DNA of 64,000 nt from Lichenostomus cassidix (taxonomy: Eukaryota; Chordata; Aves; Passeriformes; Meliphagidae). Of this stretch, positions 30,138 through 40,335 are shown piece after piece. The notes beneath the pieces are model-generated. The model had not been told where the DNA came from. It searched no databases and saw only the letters and a program-made list of their open reading frames with translations. The first letter of the stretch is position 1. Every line of letters starts with the position of its first letter. The position numbers and the translations under genes are program-made. The stretch covers positions 3,296,128-3,360,127 of the forward strand of contig CM039202.1 in assembly GCA_008360975.2 (NCBI GenBank), read 5' to 3'.

Positions 30138-30815
30138 TGATGCCTGAGCGAGGCTTAGCTAAAACAGAGGTTAGACAGAGTGAAGAGAATAAAAAGCAGT
30201 TAAATTTACTGAAGGCCTTCAGGTGCACTCAGGGCACTCACAGCTCACCCAGGGCTACACCCAACATGGACAGCAGGGCACCAGTTTGTCATACTTTATA
30301 GGTTTTTTATAAGTCACAAGTGTGGCTAGCACAGACCTTTACTGTGAGAATCCTTCTCTCTCTTCTTCCTGTGTTTTATAAATAAAGTTTGGATGTTATT
30401 AAAAACAGTTTCTCGGGATGTGGACAGTTCAGGCCTGGCCAGTCAGGCCTAGGGGGAGGTTTCTGACTGACCAATCTGGGTGACCTCTGAAAAGTCTATA
30501 TAAGATGGAATTAAATAATAAAATCTTCTTCTTGATGCCACTTTGAACCTGGGTCTTCTCACTCTGCTAGCGGCTCAACAGGGACAACAAGTATTTCATC
30601 ATTTATAAGTTCTGTCCATTTGCATCTCAGGGTTAATCCTCCAATTACAGCTTCAGCTAATGAAGTCAATCACTCCAAGTTTGCTCCCCCAGTTCATTCA
30701 CTGCTGTTTCCATATCTTGGGGCTCTGAGACAGTGAGGTGTCCTTGAGTTTTGGGCTGAGAGAGGAATTGTTTCGGCTAAAAATGAGAGAAATTAGCTTA
30801 GCACTTTATATGTAT
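30138..30815 (-). mobile_element. Old LTR (avian ERV-like), split by a younger LTR
   Basis: This is homologous, in reverse, to 60.1-60.5 kb. Shared blocks include GCACTCACAGCTCACCCAGG, ACACCCAACATGGACAGCAG, GGCACCAGTTTGTCATACTT, TAAGTTCTGTCCATTTGCAT and TTGCTCCCCCAGTTCATTCA. On the element's sense strand, the TATA-like CTTATAAA region precedes a poly(A)-signal-like AGTAAA, as expected for U3-R-U5. The 3' end is placed at 30138, where homology to the other copy stops at TGATGCCTG. The other end is approximate. The family cannot be named with certainty. Confidence 0.7.
30321..30586 (+). mobile_element. 266-bp solo LTR, perfect target-site duplication
   Basis: It begins TGTGGCTAGCACAGACC, ends CTCAACAGGGACA, and is flanked by ACAAG at 30316-30320 and 30587-30591. 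The promoter layout is clear: CCAAT at 30471-30475, TATATAAG at 30497-30504, AATAAA at 30517-30522, plus another AATAAA near 30377. It interrupts the older LTR in its TATA region, in the opposite orientation. No internal retroviral sequence is present, so this is a recombination-derived solo LTR. Confidence 0.9.
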
Positions 30816-31136
30816 TCCAGAGTTATACACTAAATTACAAATACACAAAAAATACAGAAGCTAAAATCCTAAAGCATCACTTGCAGCCCAGGATGGATGG
30901 GATAAAGCAGGTCTGCAGTTGAGTTCAGGTGATTTATGGGAACTTTGCACTCACCTGTTTTTCCTCTTGGTCTTGTTTTGAGTCAGGGAGGCTGAAAACA
31001 ACCCACTGCCCTTCCCAGGAGTGGGAAACCCTTGATCTGAGGGTTTTCCACGGGATTGATCCCAAATTCCCAGCGTGGAAGGAGCTTTGGGAGGAGGAGA
31101 AGTGGTTTTGTTCTCCATCTTTACACGGGGCTTGTC
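30816..31136. other. Unique sequence, no gene seen
   Basis: No recognised element. It may include the decayed far end of the old LTR. Confidence 0.4.
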
Positions 31137-31392
31137 AGACCCTAAGCATCCTATATTTGCTGCTAATTAAAGCAGCAATCTGATATTTAAAAAATAAAAT
31201 AAAATAAAATAATAAAATAAAATAAAATAAAATTAAAATAAAATTAAAATAAATTTTAAAATATAATAAAATATAATAAAATAAAATAATAAAATAAAAT
31301 AAAATAATATAAAATAATATAAAATATAATATAATGTAATATAATATAATATAATATAATATAATATAATATAATATAATATAATGTAAAAG
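31137..31392. repeat. Second member of the 29-kb pair plus A/T-rich microsatellite
   Basis: 31137-31195 matches 29004-29062 (CCCTAAGCATCCTATATTTG, CTGCTAATTAAAGCAGCAAT). 31186-31392 is a run of AAAAT, AATAA and then perfect ATATA-type TATAA units. The layout, a conserved body followed by an A-rich tail, suggests the 3' end of a retroposed sequence whose tail became a microsatellite. Confidence 0.75.
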
Positions 31393-31825
31393 AAGTAAAA
31401 ATTGTACAAAAACACAAATTGAAACATAAACTGCACTTCCTAAAACCAATTTTTCCCAGCCCTTTCCCTGTGTACAGACCTGTCTGTGCTCTGCAAACGA
31501 ATTATTCCAGCTTCTGAAGGGTAAATCAACTTCCCACTCAGCGAAAAAAAACCTTTATTGCCTCTAAGAGGTGGGTTCAGGCTCCTTAATTACACTTTTC
31601 ACTCCATTTGTGGCCTTGAACCCCTTGACAAAGTGAGATAAATGCAATAATTGCCAGGTTATGTACAGAGCCTTGTCTGCCCTGACCCTGCCGGGTTAAT
31701 GGCTGAGCTCCCTGCCCTGGCGGGTTTTTCCTACCAAATATTCTTTTCCAGCCGAAATATTCTTTTCTAAACTGAAATATTCTCTGAAATCGTTGAAGAA
31801 AATGTGGGGGATTTTGGGGTGTAAA
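31393..31825. other. Unique sequence, no gene seen
   Basis: 31560-31720 is repeat-free and moderately AT-rich (TTAATTACACTTTTCACTCC) and might be conserved. Nothing else noted. Confidence 0.4.
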
Positions 31826-32668
31826 AGCAGAATGAAAATGGTTCAGTGACCCTAAAATGAAAATGGTTCAGAGGAACCCCAAAATGAAAATGGCACAGAG
31901 GGACCCTAAAATGGAAATATTCCAGTGACCCTAAAATAAAAATGGTTCAGAGGAACCCTAAAATGAAGATGCTTCAGAGGAACCTTAAAATGAAAATGTT
32001 TCAGTGGCCCTAAAATTAAAATGTTTCAGTACCCCTAAAATGAAATTGTTTCAGTGACACTAAAATTAAAACAGTTCAGAGGAACCCTAAAATTAAAATG
32101 TTTCAGTGACCTTAAATTAAAAATTTTTCAGAGGAATCTTAAAGTGGAAATGGCTCAGAGGAACCCCAAAATTAAAATGGCTCAGTGACCCTAAAATTAA
32201 AATGGTTCAAAGGAACCCCAAAATGAAATTGTTTCAGTGACCTTAAAATGAAAATGTTCACAAGGACCCTAAAATGAAATTGTTTCAGTGACCCTAAAAT
32301 TGAAATAGTTCAGAGGAACCCTAAAATAGAAATGGCTCAGAGGAACCCTAAAATTAAAATGTTTCAATGACCCTAAAATTAAAATGATTTAGAGGAAACC
32401 TAAAAAGAAATTGTTTAACTGATCCTAAAATGAAAATGGTTCAGAGGAACCCTAAAATGGAAATGGCTCAGAGGGACTTTCAAATTAAAATTGTTTAGTG
32501 ACCCTAAAATGAAAATGTTTCAGTGACCTTAAAACGAAAATAATTCAGATGAACCCTAAAATGAAAATGGTTCAGAGTGATCCTAAAATGAAAATATTCC
32601 AGTGACCCTAAAATGAAAATGCTTCAGAGGAACCCTAAAATGCAGTTGTTTCAGTGACCCTAAAATGC
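31826..32668. repeat. 27-bp minisatellite, block 1, about 31 copies
   Basis: Unit AGGAACCCTAAAATGAAAAT plus GGTTCAG. Shorter 22-24-bp variants are of the form GTGACCCTAAAATGAAAATG TTTCA. Diverged copies (AAATTAAAA, AAATGGAAA) are intermixed. Confidence 0.95.
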
Positions 32669-33344
32669 AAACAGGGAGCAGCAGCACAGAATGAGCCTCT
32701 GTTTTCAAGGGCTCCAAGCACAGCTGGACTTTGGGGTGATTTTGGGGTGATTTTGGGCTGATTTTGGGCTGATTTTGGGCTGATTACAGCAAACCTCCTG
32801 CATGTCAGAAATGCCATAAACGCATTTAACCACAATAAAATTAAATAAAGTCTAAGAATAAAATTTAAGAAATAAGAAATCAAGTTTAAGACAGGGAAGA
32901 ATATTCGGGAGAGAAGCTGCTTTTCTCCCGAATTAATTCACCCCGAGCAGAGCAAATTCCTCATGCTGGGAAGAGTTAAAGTTCATGGAGATTCTGAATT
33001 TCCTCCTCCTCCTCCTGCACGACCTTTTGCTCTTCCCAAACCTGGAAACTGGGCCATGGACCTCTGCAGAGCCACGGATAAAGTCCTGACTCTGAGGAAT
33101 CAGAGATTTTGCATTTTTTTAGGCTTTTTTTAAGCTTTTCCTGCTGCTGAGAAAGGGCAAAAGGGAGAGCAGCACAGAATGCAGAATCCTCTGAGCATTC
33201 ATGGCATTTTTTGGGGACTCCAGGGAGTCATGAAAGGAGTAAAATTTATTCCAGGATGGCCACGAGCAATTTCTGATTGTTTGAGGTGTTGTGGAGAGGG
33301 AAAAGTGGTTGTAAGAATGAAGAACAAGTGTTTGCTCCGCTGAG
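32669..33344. other. Unique spacer between the two 27-bp blocks
   Basis: Includes a five-copy GATTTTGGGCT 11-bp repeat at 32731-32787. AGCAGCACAGAATG occurs on both sides (near 32681 and 33168), hinting that the spacer edges are related. No gene seen. Confidence 0.5.
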
Positions 33345-33678
33345 AATGTGGCCTGAAAATGGAATTGTTTCAGAGGAACCCTAAAGTGAAAATGGTTCAG
33401 AGTGACTCTAAAGTGAAAATGGTTCAGAGGAACCCTAAAATAAAAATGGTTCAGAGGAACCCTAAAATGAAAATGTTTCAATGATCCTAAAATGCAGTGG
33501 TTCAGAGGGACCCTAAAATGAAAATGGTTTAGAGTGATCCTAAAATGAAAATGTTTCAATGATCCTAAAATGGAATTGTTTCAGAGAAACCCTAAAATGA
33601 AAATGTTTTGATGATCCTCAAATGAAAATGGTTCGGAGTGACCCTAAAATGAAAATGGTTCACTGACCCTAAAATCAC
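33345..33678. repeat. 27-bp minisatellite, block 2, about 12 copies
   Basis: Same unit and same orientation as the block 680 bp upstream (AGGAACCCTAAAATGAAAAT, TGATCCTAAAATG variants). Confidence 0.95.
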
Positions 33679-33837
33679 CTCTCCTGTTTGGCAGCCTGGG
33701 ATAAATCGATTGTTCCCTGATAAAAGTTTCTTTTCTTTGATTAATCTTTATTTTTCTCCCTCATTGCCTCTCCTGGTTACAGGAAGTTGAAGAATCCAAA
33801 TTTCCAGAGGCACCTGTGGCTCTGGGCTGCTGTGGAA

Positions 33838-34480
33838 AGTCACAGAATCCCAAAATGGTTTGGGTTGAAGGGACCTTCAATCCCATCCAGTGCCACCCAG
33901 GGACACCTCCCACCATCCCAGGGACACTCCAGGGATCCAGGGACAGCCACAGCTCCTCTGGGAATTCCATCCCAGCCCCTCCCCACCCTCATTCCTGCCC
34001 AAAATCCCATTTCAATCTCCCCTTTCCCAGTGTGTCCCCATTCCCTGTGTCCTGTCCCTCCATCCCTTGTCCCCAGTCCCTCTCCAGCTCTCCTGCAGCT
34101 CCTTTAGGCACAGGAGTGGCTCTGAGCTCTCCCTGGAGCTTCTCCTCTCCAGGCTGGACATTCCCAGCTCTCCCAGCGTGAGTTCTCCAGGTTCTCCAGA
34201 GGTTCTCCAGGTTCTCCAGAGGTTCTCGAGGTTCTCCAGGTTCTCCAGATGTTCTCCAGGTTCTCCAGAGGTTCTCCAGAGGTTCTCCAGAGGTTCTCCA
34301 GGTCCTCCAGAGGCCCTCCAGAGGTTCTCCAGGTTCTCCAGGTTCTCCAGGTTCTCCAGAGGTTCTCCAGAGGTTCTCCAGCCCTCAGAGCATCTCCATG
34401 ACCTCCAGACTCACTCCAGCAGCTCCACATCCTCCTGCTCCTTCATCCTCCACAAAGATTCCTCCCACAACAGTGAAAAC
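33838..34480 (-). mobile_element. CR1 LINE fragment interrupted by an internal minisatellite
   Basis: The terminus (CACAGAATCCCAAAATGG, TTTGGGTTGAAGGGACC) is followed in proper order by the CR1 blocks TCCAGTGCCACCCAGGGACA, TCTGGGAATTCCATCCCAGC and TCCCCTTTCCCAGTGTGTCC. These continue with CCATCCCTTGTCCCCAGTCC and CTTCTCCTCTCCAGGCTGGA. After the array the CR1 continues: CCAGCCCTCAGAGCATCTCC, ATGACCTCCAGACTCACTCC and AGCAGCTCCACATCC. The 206-codon plus-strand frame over it is spurious. Confidence 0.9.
34177..34393. repeat. 10-11-bp minisatellite (GTTCTCCAGAG) inside CR1
   Basis: About 21 copies of GTTCTCCAG with GA or AG linkers (GGTTCTCCAGA). CR1 normally has GAGAGGTGCTCCAGCCCTC at this point, so the array is an in-place expansion of that short stretch. 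Confidence 0.95.
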
Positions 34481-36197
34481 AACACCTGTTGGCAGTTTGG
34501 GCATTATTGATCATTTTCCTTCATTTCCAGGAATTCCAGGGCACGGAGCTCACCTGGTGAGGGGAATCCCTTGAATTCCCTCATCCCCTGTCAGTTTGGA
34601 CAATATTGATGATTTTCCCCCATTTCCCACCCTGTGCAGCTGGAATTCCACCTGATCTGCAGTGTTTAGAATCAGTCCTCAAAAGTGCAAAATAACATTT
34701 TCCTGAACTTTTAATTACAATTCTTCCCCGATTGTTGTTGGTTTTGGGGTTTTTTCTCCTCCTTGGACCTCATTTTTGTGGTTTCTTCATCCCAAGAAGG
34801 ATTTGCTGGGAAGAGAAGGACAGAGGCAGCGCTGGAATCATCCAGGCCAAGGCACTGCCGAAATTTCTGCCTTAAAATCCGTGGAAATGAGTGTAATCCT
34901 GTCAGGATAATTAGCCTGATGAGGAAAAGTGACCTTTCTGGCAGGGAGGATAATTGCATCGTCATGGCCCAGAGTTTGACCTTCTCCAAGCTCTCCCTGA
35001 GCACAGCTAATGAGGGTTGTTCTGGATCCTGTTGACATCCTTGGGAAATCAGTGGCTCCTGGAAACCAAACAAAATATTAAACAAACAGAATGCTTATTA
35101 TTTATTTAAAAATCCCTGTTAATGTGATTCCTCCTGCTGTTGTAATTGGCGAGGGTTGACAGGTGGTTGTTTTTTTCCCCATTTCCTTGTGGAGCTTAAG
35201 GTTTCTTCTCTGTAATATCCCAAAGCCTGAGATCCTAAAAATAATTTCAATAATTACATAATAATTTAATAGTCCTAAAAATAAATTTAAAAGCACCCTT
35301 AACCTCCATTTTTCAGATTAAAAAGAATTCAGGGCTTGAACTATTGGCATTTCCACCTTATTTTTCCCACCTGCCAAGTTAAAGGTTTTTTCATGGATTT
35401 TGGAATGATGTTTTTAATTTTTTTGAACGGTGTCATTTGAACAATCCAATTCCTGAGAGGAGCCTCACATTTGAGTTTTTATTCCTTATTCACAGCCAGT
35501 CCTTTATCCAGGCCAGAGGAATCATTTGGAAAATCATCTCCTGCATCCCAGGAAAGAGAGGATGGAGAATTTTCCCTCCCCAACATCTGCCTCGCTCAGC
35601 CTGAGTGTCCCTGGGAGCTCCTGAAGGTGTTCTAGAAAGAAATCAAACCTTGATTTAGGACTCCAAGTGACAGGGATTTGCCATTTCCCTCCCTCCAAAG
35701 CTGATTGCTTTCCAAAATCGACTCTCTTTTGGGGTAAATTTATTTAATATTAGTCTTCCCTGGGTTTTGTTTTGTTTAATTTGGGGTTTTCGCTGCCCTG
35801 GTGGATCTGCCAGCAGAGATTCCACACCCTCGGGAGCAGCAGCTCCTCCTCAGTGGTAAAAACTCCTCTAAATTGTGAGGATTTGGGGATAAATTCATCT
35901 CCATCCGTAGGTTTGGGAGATTTGCACAGGGGAGGAGTAATTTGCCCTCAGTTTTGACAACTTATTTCCTATTATCCACCTGCTCCTGGCTTTCCAAGCT
36001 CCTCGTTGACTCTTTTCCGCAGACTTGGCACTTCCAACTCGTTATTTTGTTGACTGCAGAGGAACTCTCCTTGCTCCATCCCGAATTTTAATGCCTGGGT
36101 GGGATTGCTGTGAGTGTCTGCAGCTAAAACCATTCCAAAATTTGGGATTTTTCCACTTCTCCTGCTTCGGAACAAACCTGTTCCCTCTGCAAAACAC
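34481..36197. other. Unique sequence, no gene seen
   Basis: A partial duplication (GTTTGGGCATTATTGATCAT versus GTTTGGACAATATTGATGAT) lies at 34495-34640. AT-rich sequence occupies 35100-35310 and 35400-35480. No CR1 and no supported exon. Confidence 0.45.
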
Positions 36198-36202
36198 GAC
36201 AC

Positions 36203-36853
36203 TGTAAGGGTCGATGAAAGAATCGAGTTCTGTCTCAACATTTCTCATCAGAAACTACAGGTGCAGAGACGGAGCGAATGCTTTGCACCTGCCTGAGTTG
36301 GTACAGAGCAAAGGCCTTGTGCTGCCAAAGCTGGTACGTGACGAAGGCTTTGCACCCGTCGCCCTGACAGCCGTTGTGAAAAAGCTGCCGAGCATGCCTC
36401 GGACGCACCTCCCTAGGCCCTGCCAGGTGGAGTTTAGCATATCTCCGCAAGAATTAAGGGAGAGCAAAGGCGGGTGGCAAGGAGGGACCAGGTGTATGGA
36501 CTAGCATAAAAGACAGCTCTGGAGTGACTGAACTCCGAAGATCTTCCCCACCGAAAGATCACATGGATCTTTGCAGAGGCAAAGGAACGCCTACTGACCG
36601 GGACCCCAGAGACGCCGGACGTCTGTGGAGCCGTGGTGGTAGCTATAGTCCCCTTTCCTTCCCATCTTTTCCCAATTTTCTCTCTTTCTCTCTCTATCGC
36701 AGGCCGCATTATGGGCTAAATTAATAAAGTTCCTCCTTGGATCGAAATTTAAATCCCTTGATTTGTTGAATTTTGTGCTTTCTTTTCTTTTTGCACTCTG
36801 AGATCGTAGCTGGTGCGAACCGTCACGCGTCTGCTTAGGAGTGGACCATGACA
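36203..36853 (+). mobile_element. 651-bp solo LTR of an avian endogenous retrovirus
   Basis: Bounded by TGTAAGGGTCGATGAAAG and GGAGTGGACCATGACA, with a perfect 5-bp duplication GACAC at 36198-36202 and 36854-36858. Promoter-like ATAAAAG occurs near 36506, AATAAA at 36723-36728, and a T-rich stretch follows. The base composition is unlike the flanks: CpG-bearing and without simple repeats. There is no gag/pol/env on either side. TG..CA ends with a 5-bp duplication fit an ERVL-like (class III) LTR; the exact family is not claimed. Confidence 0.92.
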
Positions 36854-36858
36854 GACAC

Positions 36859-37180
36859 AGGTGTTGAAAACTCCTCTCTGTTTTTACCATCAGGTGGCCT
36901 GGAAAATCCATGAATTTTTCAGTGGGACATGGGATTGTGTAGAGAGGGAATTTCAGCCTTCTCGCCTCTCATCAGAAGTGAAAGGTGGTGTTTAAAATTC
37001 CAGCAGATCTCACGGTTACAATCCCAGGGATTAATTATTGAGGCTTTTTTTGGGAAAAGGAGGAGTTTAATGGCCATTGAAAAATGATTGTTATTCCATT
37101 TCTGCAGGGGATGCTGAAGGACGGGTGGGCTGAGGATGGAAAATTCCTTGTAATGAGGCCCTGGGGGGGAAATCCCACTG
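36859..37180. other. Unique sequence, no gene seen
   Basis: Ordinary sequence grading into the following GGGAAT array. Confidence 0.45.
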
Positions 37181-37662
37181 GGAATTGGAATGGGAATGGG
37201 AATGGAGATGGGAATGGGAATGGGAATGGGAATTAATGGGAACAGGAATGAATGGGAATTAATGGGAATTAATGGGAATTAGTGGGAATTAATGGGAATG
37301 GGAATGGGAATGGGAATGAGAATGGGAATGGGAAGGGAATGGGAATAGGAATGGGAATGGGAATGGGAATGGGAATGGGAATGGGAATGGGAGTGGGAAT
37401 GGAATGGGAATGGGAATGGAATGGGAATGGGAATGGGAATGGGAATGGGAATGGAAATGGGAATGGGAATGGGATGGGATGGGATGGGATGGGATGGGAA
37501 TGGGAATGGGAATGGGAAGGAATGGGAATGAGAATGGGAATGGGATGGGATGGGAATGGGGATGGGAATGGGATGGGATGGGATGGGAATGGGAATGGGA
37601 ATGGGAATGGGAATGAGAATGGGAATGGGAATGGGAATGGGAATGGGAATGGGAATGGGAAC
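37181..37662. repeat. (GGGAAT)n array with GGGAT interspersions, about 480 bp
   Basis: Mostly perfect GGGAAT hexamers, with GGGAT pentamer runs (37468-37500, 37540-37590), GGGAATTAAT units at the left and scattered GAGAAT or GGAAAT. The long frames in all phases (up to 163 codons) are repeat artefacts. Confidence 0.97.
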
Positions 37663-38239
37663 ACACCCCGGACATGCCTGGAAGATGCCAATCCAGATTT
37701 ACTTTGTTTATTTATTTTATTTGATGTGTTGTGGCTGCTCTGCTGATGGACATCCTGCATGGTTCATCCAGGAATTACCAAGAAACATCCGGAAAACTCA
37801 TCGTTCCCACTCAGGGAGCACCAGCTGCCACTCGGGCTGCTGTGGATTGGGATTTTCATGGGATTTAGCAACAAAATTCCCGTAAAATCTGCTGCAACCT
37901 GGACAAAGCGGGAGGGACTCGACCCTCTGCCATCAGCAAAGTGTTTAAAGCACTTCCAGGGATGTCCCCAAACTCAGAAAACTAACTTGAAAAAATATCC
38001 ACTTCCTTGGATTTATTTTTTTATCAAAAATCCCAAAGAAATTTGGAGCTCTGTGAGCTGCACTCTGTTAGTAAAATGATTCAGGAGCAAGGATGAGGCT
38101 GAAAGTCAGAGAGGCACTTTTGACGAAAGAAGAATAAAAAGGCAAAAGGACACAAAATATCCCTGGAAATTTTACTTTTGAGCTGTGTGAGGAAAAACAT
38201 TTCATGTCAGCAGAAACATTTCGTGTCAGCATGTGGCAT
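37663..38239. other. Unique sequence, no gene seen
   Basis: No recognisable repeat until the CR1 terminus at its right edge. Confidence 0.45.
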
Positions 38240-38302
38240 TTTTGGAGTTGGACTCGATGATCCTATAGTTCCTTCCAGCTCAAGATATTCCATGATTTTT
38301 TT
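38240..38302 (+). mobile_element. CR1 3' terminus, GTTGGACTCGATGATC type
   Basis: GGAGTTGGACTCGATGATCC, TATAGTTCCTTCCAGCTCAA and GATATTCCATGATTTTT. This is an older subfamily ending than the GGGTTGGAAGGACC type. Confidence 0.85.
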
Positions 38303-38386
38303 ATTCCACAATTTTGTATTTTTGTATTCTCGGCTCTCACCTCCCTGCAAAGGCACAAAGGTTGATTTTTGTGTTTAATTCTTTGC

Positions 38387-38490
38387 CTCCAGCTCTCCTG
38401 GAGCCTCTTTAGGCCCTTGCAGGAGCTCTGAGCTCTCCCTGGATCTTTTCCCCTCTCCAGGTGAACATTCCCATCTCTCCCAGGCTCCAA
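38387..38490 (-). mobile_element. CR1 internal fragment
   Basis: CTCCAGCTCTCCTGGAGCC, TCTTTAGGCCC, GAGCTCTCCCTGGATCTTTT and CCCCTCTCCAGGTGAACATT follow the CR1 order about 250-350 bp from the 3' end. The 3' end itself is missing. Confidence 0.8.
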
Positions 38491-39344
38491 GGTTCCTCTG
38501 GGATTTGGGATGTTCCCATTCCCTTTATCTCCTCCCTCCCAGAGCTCATTCTGTGGGTGATGTTCCTCCTCATTTGGGTTTCTCCTGAGGGTCCTTCCTG
38601 CCCTATTTCTGCTCCATGAGGCAAAGATTTATTCCAATTCCACAGAAATTACGGATTTCACCCAAACCCACCTTCTCAGGGTGCTCTTTATCCCTTCAGC
38701 AGTGAGTCCTGCTCTCTATCCCTGCTCTGCTCTGCTGGAGCAGAAAATCCAGCAGACCTTGGCTGGCTGTGGAGTGTGAGAACAGCAATATTCCCTTTTC
38801 CCTGGGCGATCCTGCCTGGCACCTGGAAAAGGTGAGCACATCCAGCCCTTGCTTGCCTTGGATTCCCTGGATAGACTAAAAAACATCTGAACTCCTCACG
38901 TGGTTATTAAGAGCAAAGATGTTGAGCCACAGGATTTAATTAGAACGAATACGAGTGCGTTAGGAGAGAAGAAATCATCGTTTCTTCCTGAATGTCCTTA
39001 AAAAAAATTCAGATTTCATGCAGTGCTCTCATCCAAAGCCCCACGCTGGCTCATTTTGGCACTCGGGGAATGAATCACTCCCAAATGAATTCCTCCCATT
39101 GTCTCGTCTAGGAATTCCCATCTGTCCACATCCTTCTAAGAAACTGCAAGGGAGACAAAAGAAAGCGAAATTAACTTTCTGTCTCCAGTCCCCTGTCCCT
39201 GACTCAGATGAGATCAGGGATTTTGTTTCCCTGGCCAGAGCCTGGGATATTTTTCCCTATATTAAAAATAACCCAGCACAGCCTCCCACGGCTTATCAGG
39301 ATCTTTCATGAAGCCTGATTTTATCTTGCAGGAGATAATCTTGT
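38491..39344. other. Unique sequence; AT-rich CpG-bearing island 38890-39010
   Basis: 38890-39010 (TTTAATTAGAACGAATACGA and around) looks like a candidate conserved element. No gene recognised. Confidence 0.35.
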
Positions 39345-40335
39345 TCCTTCGTTAGGAAATATGGGAATGTTTGGGGTTGGTGCCTAAAAGCTGAATATTC
39401 CCTGTGGCAAAAAACACAAATCTGGGTGGTCTGGAGCAGAAAATGTGGTTTTTCTGCATTGGTGGCAATGAAGACATTTTCAGGTAGAGATAAAAAAAGA
39501 GATAACATTGAGTTTTTTCCCTCTAAATCTGAGGGAGTTTGTCTGTTTCTATCCTGAATTGTTGGAAAATGGATTTTGTAATGCTTAGGGGTAAAAAATC
39601 GATGTTTTCACACAGATAAGAAGAATCAATTCCATAAGAACAGGTGGACAACACCTGGATTTCTTTCATTAGGAACTGTGGGAATATTTGGGTTTGATGC
39701 CTAAAGGCTGAACGTTCCCTGTGGGAAAAACCACAAATCTGGGTGCAGAAATTCTGAAGCAGAAAATGAATTGGTTCATCCAGTTTCTTTTCTGCAGTGA
39801 AGATATTTTCAGGTAGAGATAGAAAAAAACAAAATATAAAATTAGGGTGGGGGGGTCCCCTCTAAATCTGAGGGAATCTGTCATTTTCTATCCTGAATTG
39901 ATGGAAAATGGATTCTGTAATGTTTAGGGGTAAAAAAATCAGGGGTTTCACATGGATAAAGGGAATCAATTCCACAGGAACAGGTGGACAACATCTGGAT
40001 TTCTTTTATTAGGAACTGTGGGAATATTTGGGGTTGGTGCCTAAATGCTGAACATTCCCCAAGGCAAAAAACCCCAAATCTGGGTGCAGAAATTCTGAAG
40101 CAGACAATGTGTTGGTTCATCCTTTCTGTGGCTTTTCTGCAATGAAGATATTTTCAGGTAGAGACAAAAAAAGATAAAATTGGGATTTTTCCCCTTTAAA
40201 TGTAAAGCACGGGGGCTATCAGCTTCTATCCTAAACTGATGGAAAATGGATTCTGTAATATTTAGGGGTAAAAAAATCAGTGTTTTCACATGGATAAGAG
40301 GAATCAATTCCACAAGAACAGCTGGACACCACCTG
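39345..40335. repeat. ~317-340-bp tandem triplication
   Basis: The landmark AGGAA(A/C)T(G/A) begins near 39354, 39671 and 40011. Each unit contains GGGAATATTTGGGGTTGGTG, CCTAAAAGCTGAA, TTTTCAGGTAGAGA, TTGATGGAAAATGGATTCTG, TTTAGGGGTAAAAAA and ATCAATTCCACAAGAACAGG. Copies are roughly 85-90% alike by eye. No CR1 or LTR signature is present, so the origin is unknown. Confidence 0.92.

Noticed and set aside
33890..34510. A 206-codon plus-strand frame with a Ser/Arg/Phe/Gly/Pro repeat resembling a low-complexity protein
   Set aside because: It is antisense to a CR1 fragment and its internal 10-11-bp minisatellite.
37269..37760. Phe/Pro, Ser/His, Met/Gly and Gly/Asn low-complexity frames up to 163 codons
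   Set aside because: All six frames are open because of the GGGAAT hexamer; no gene.
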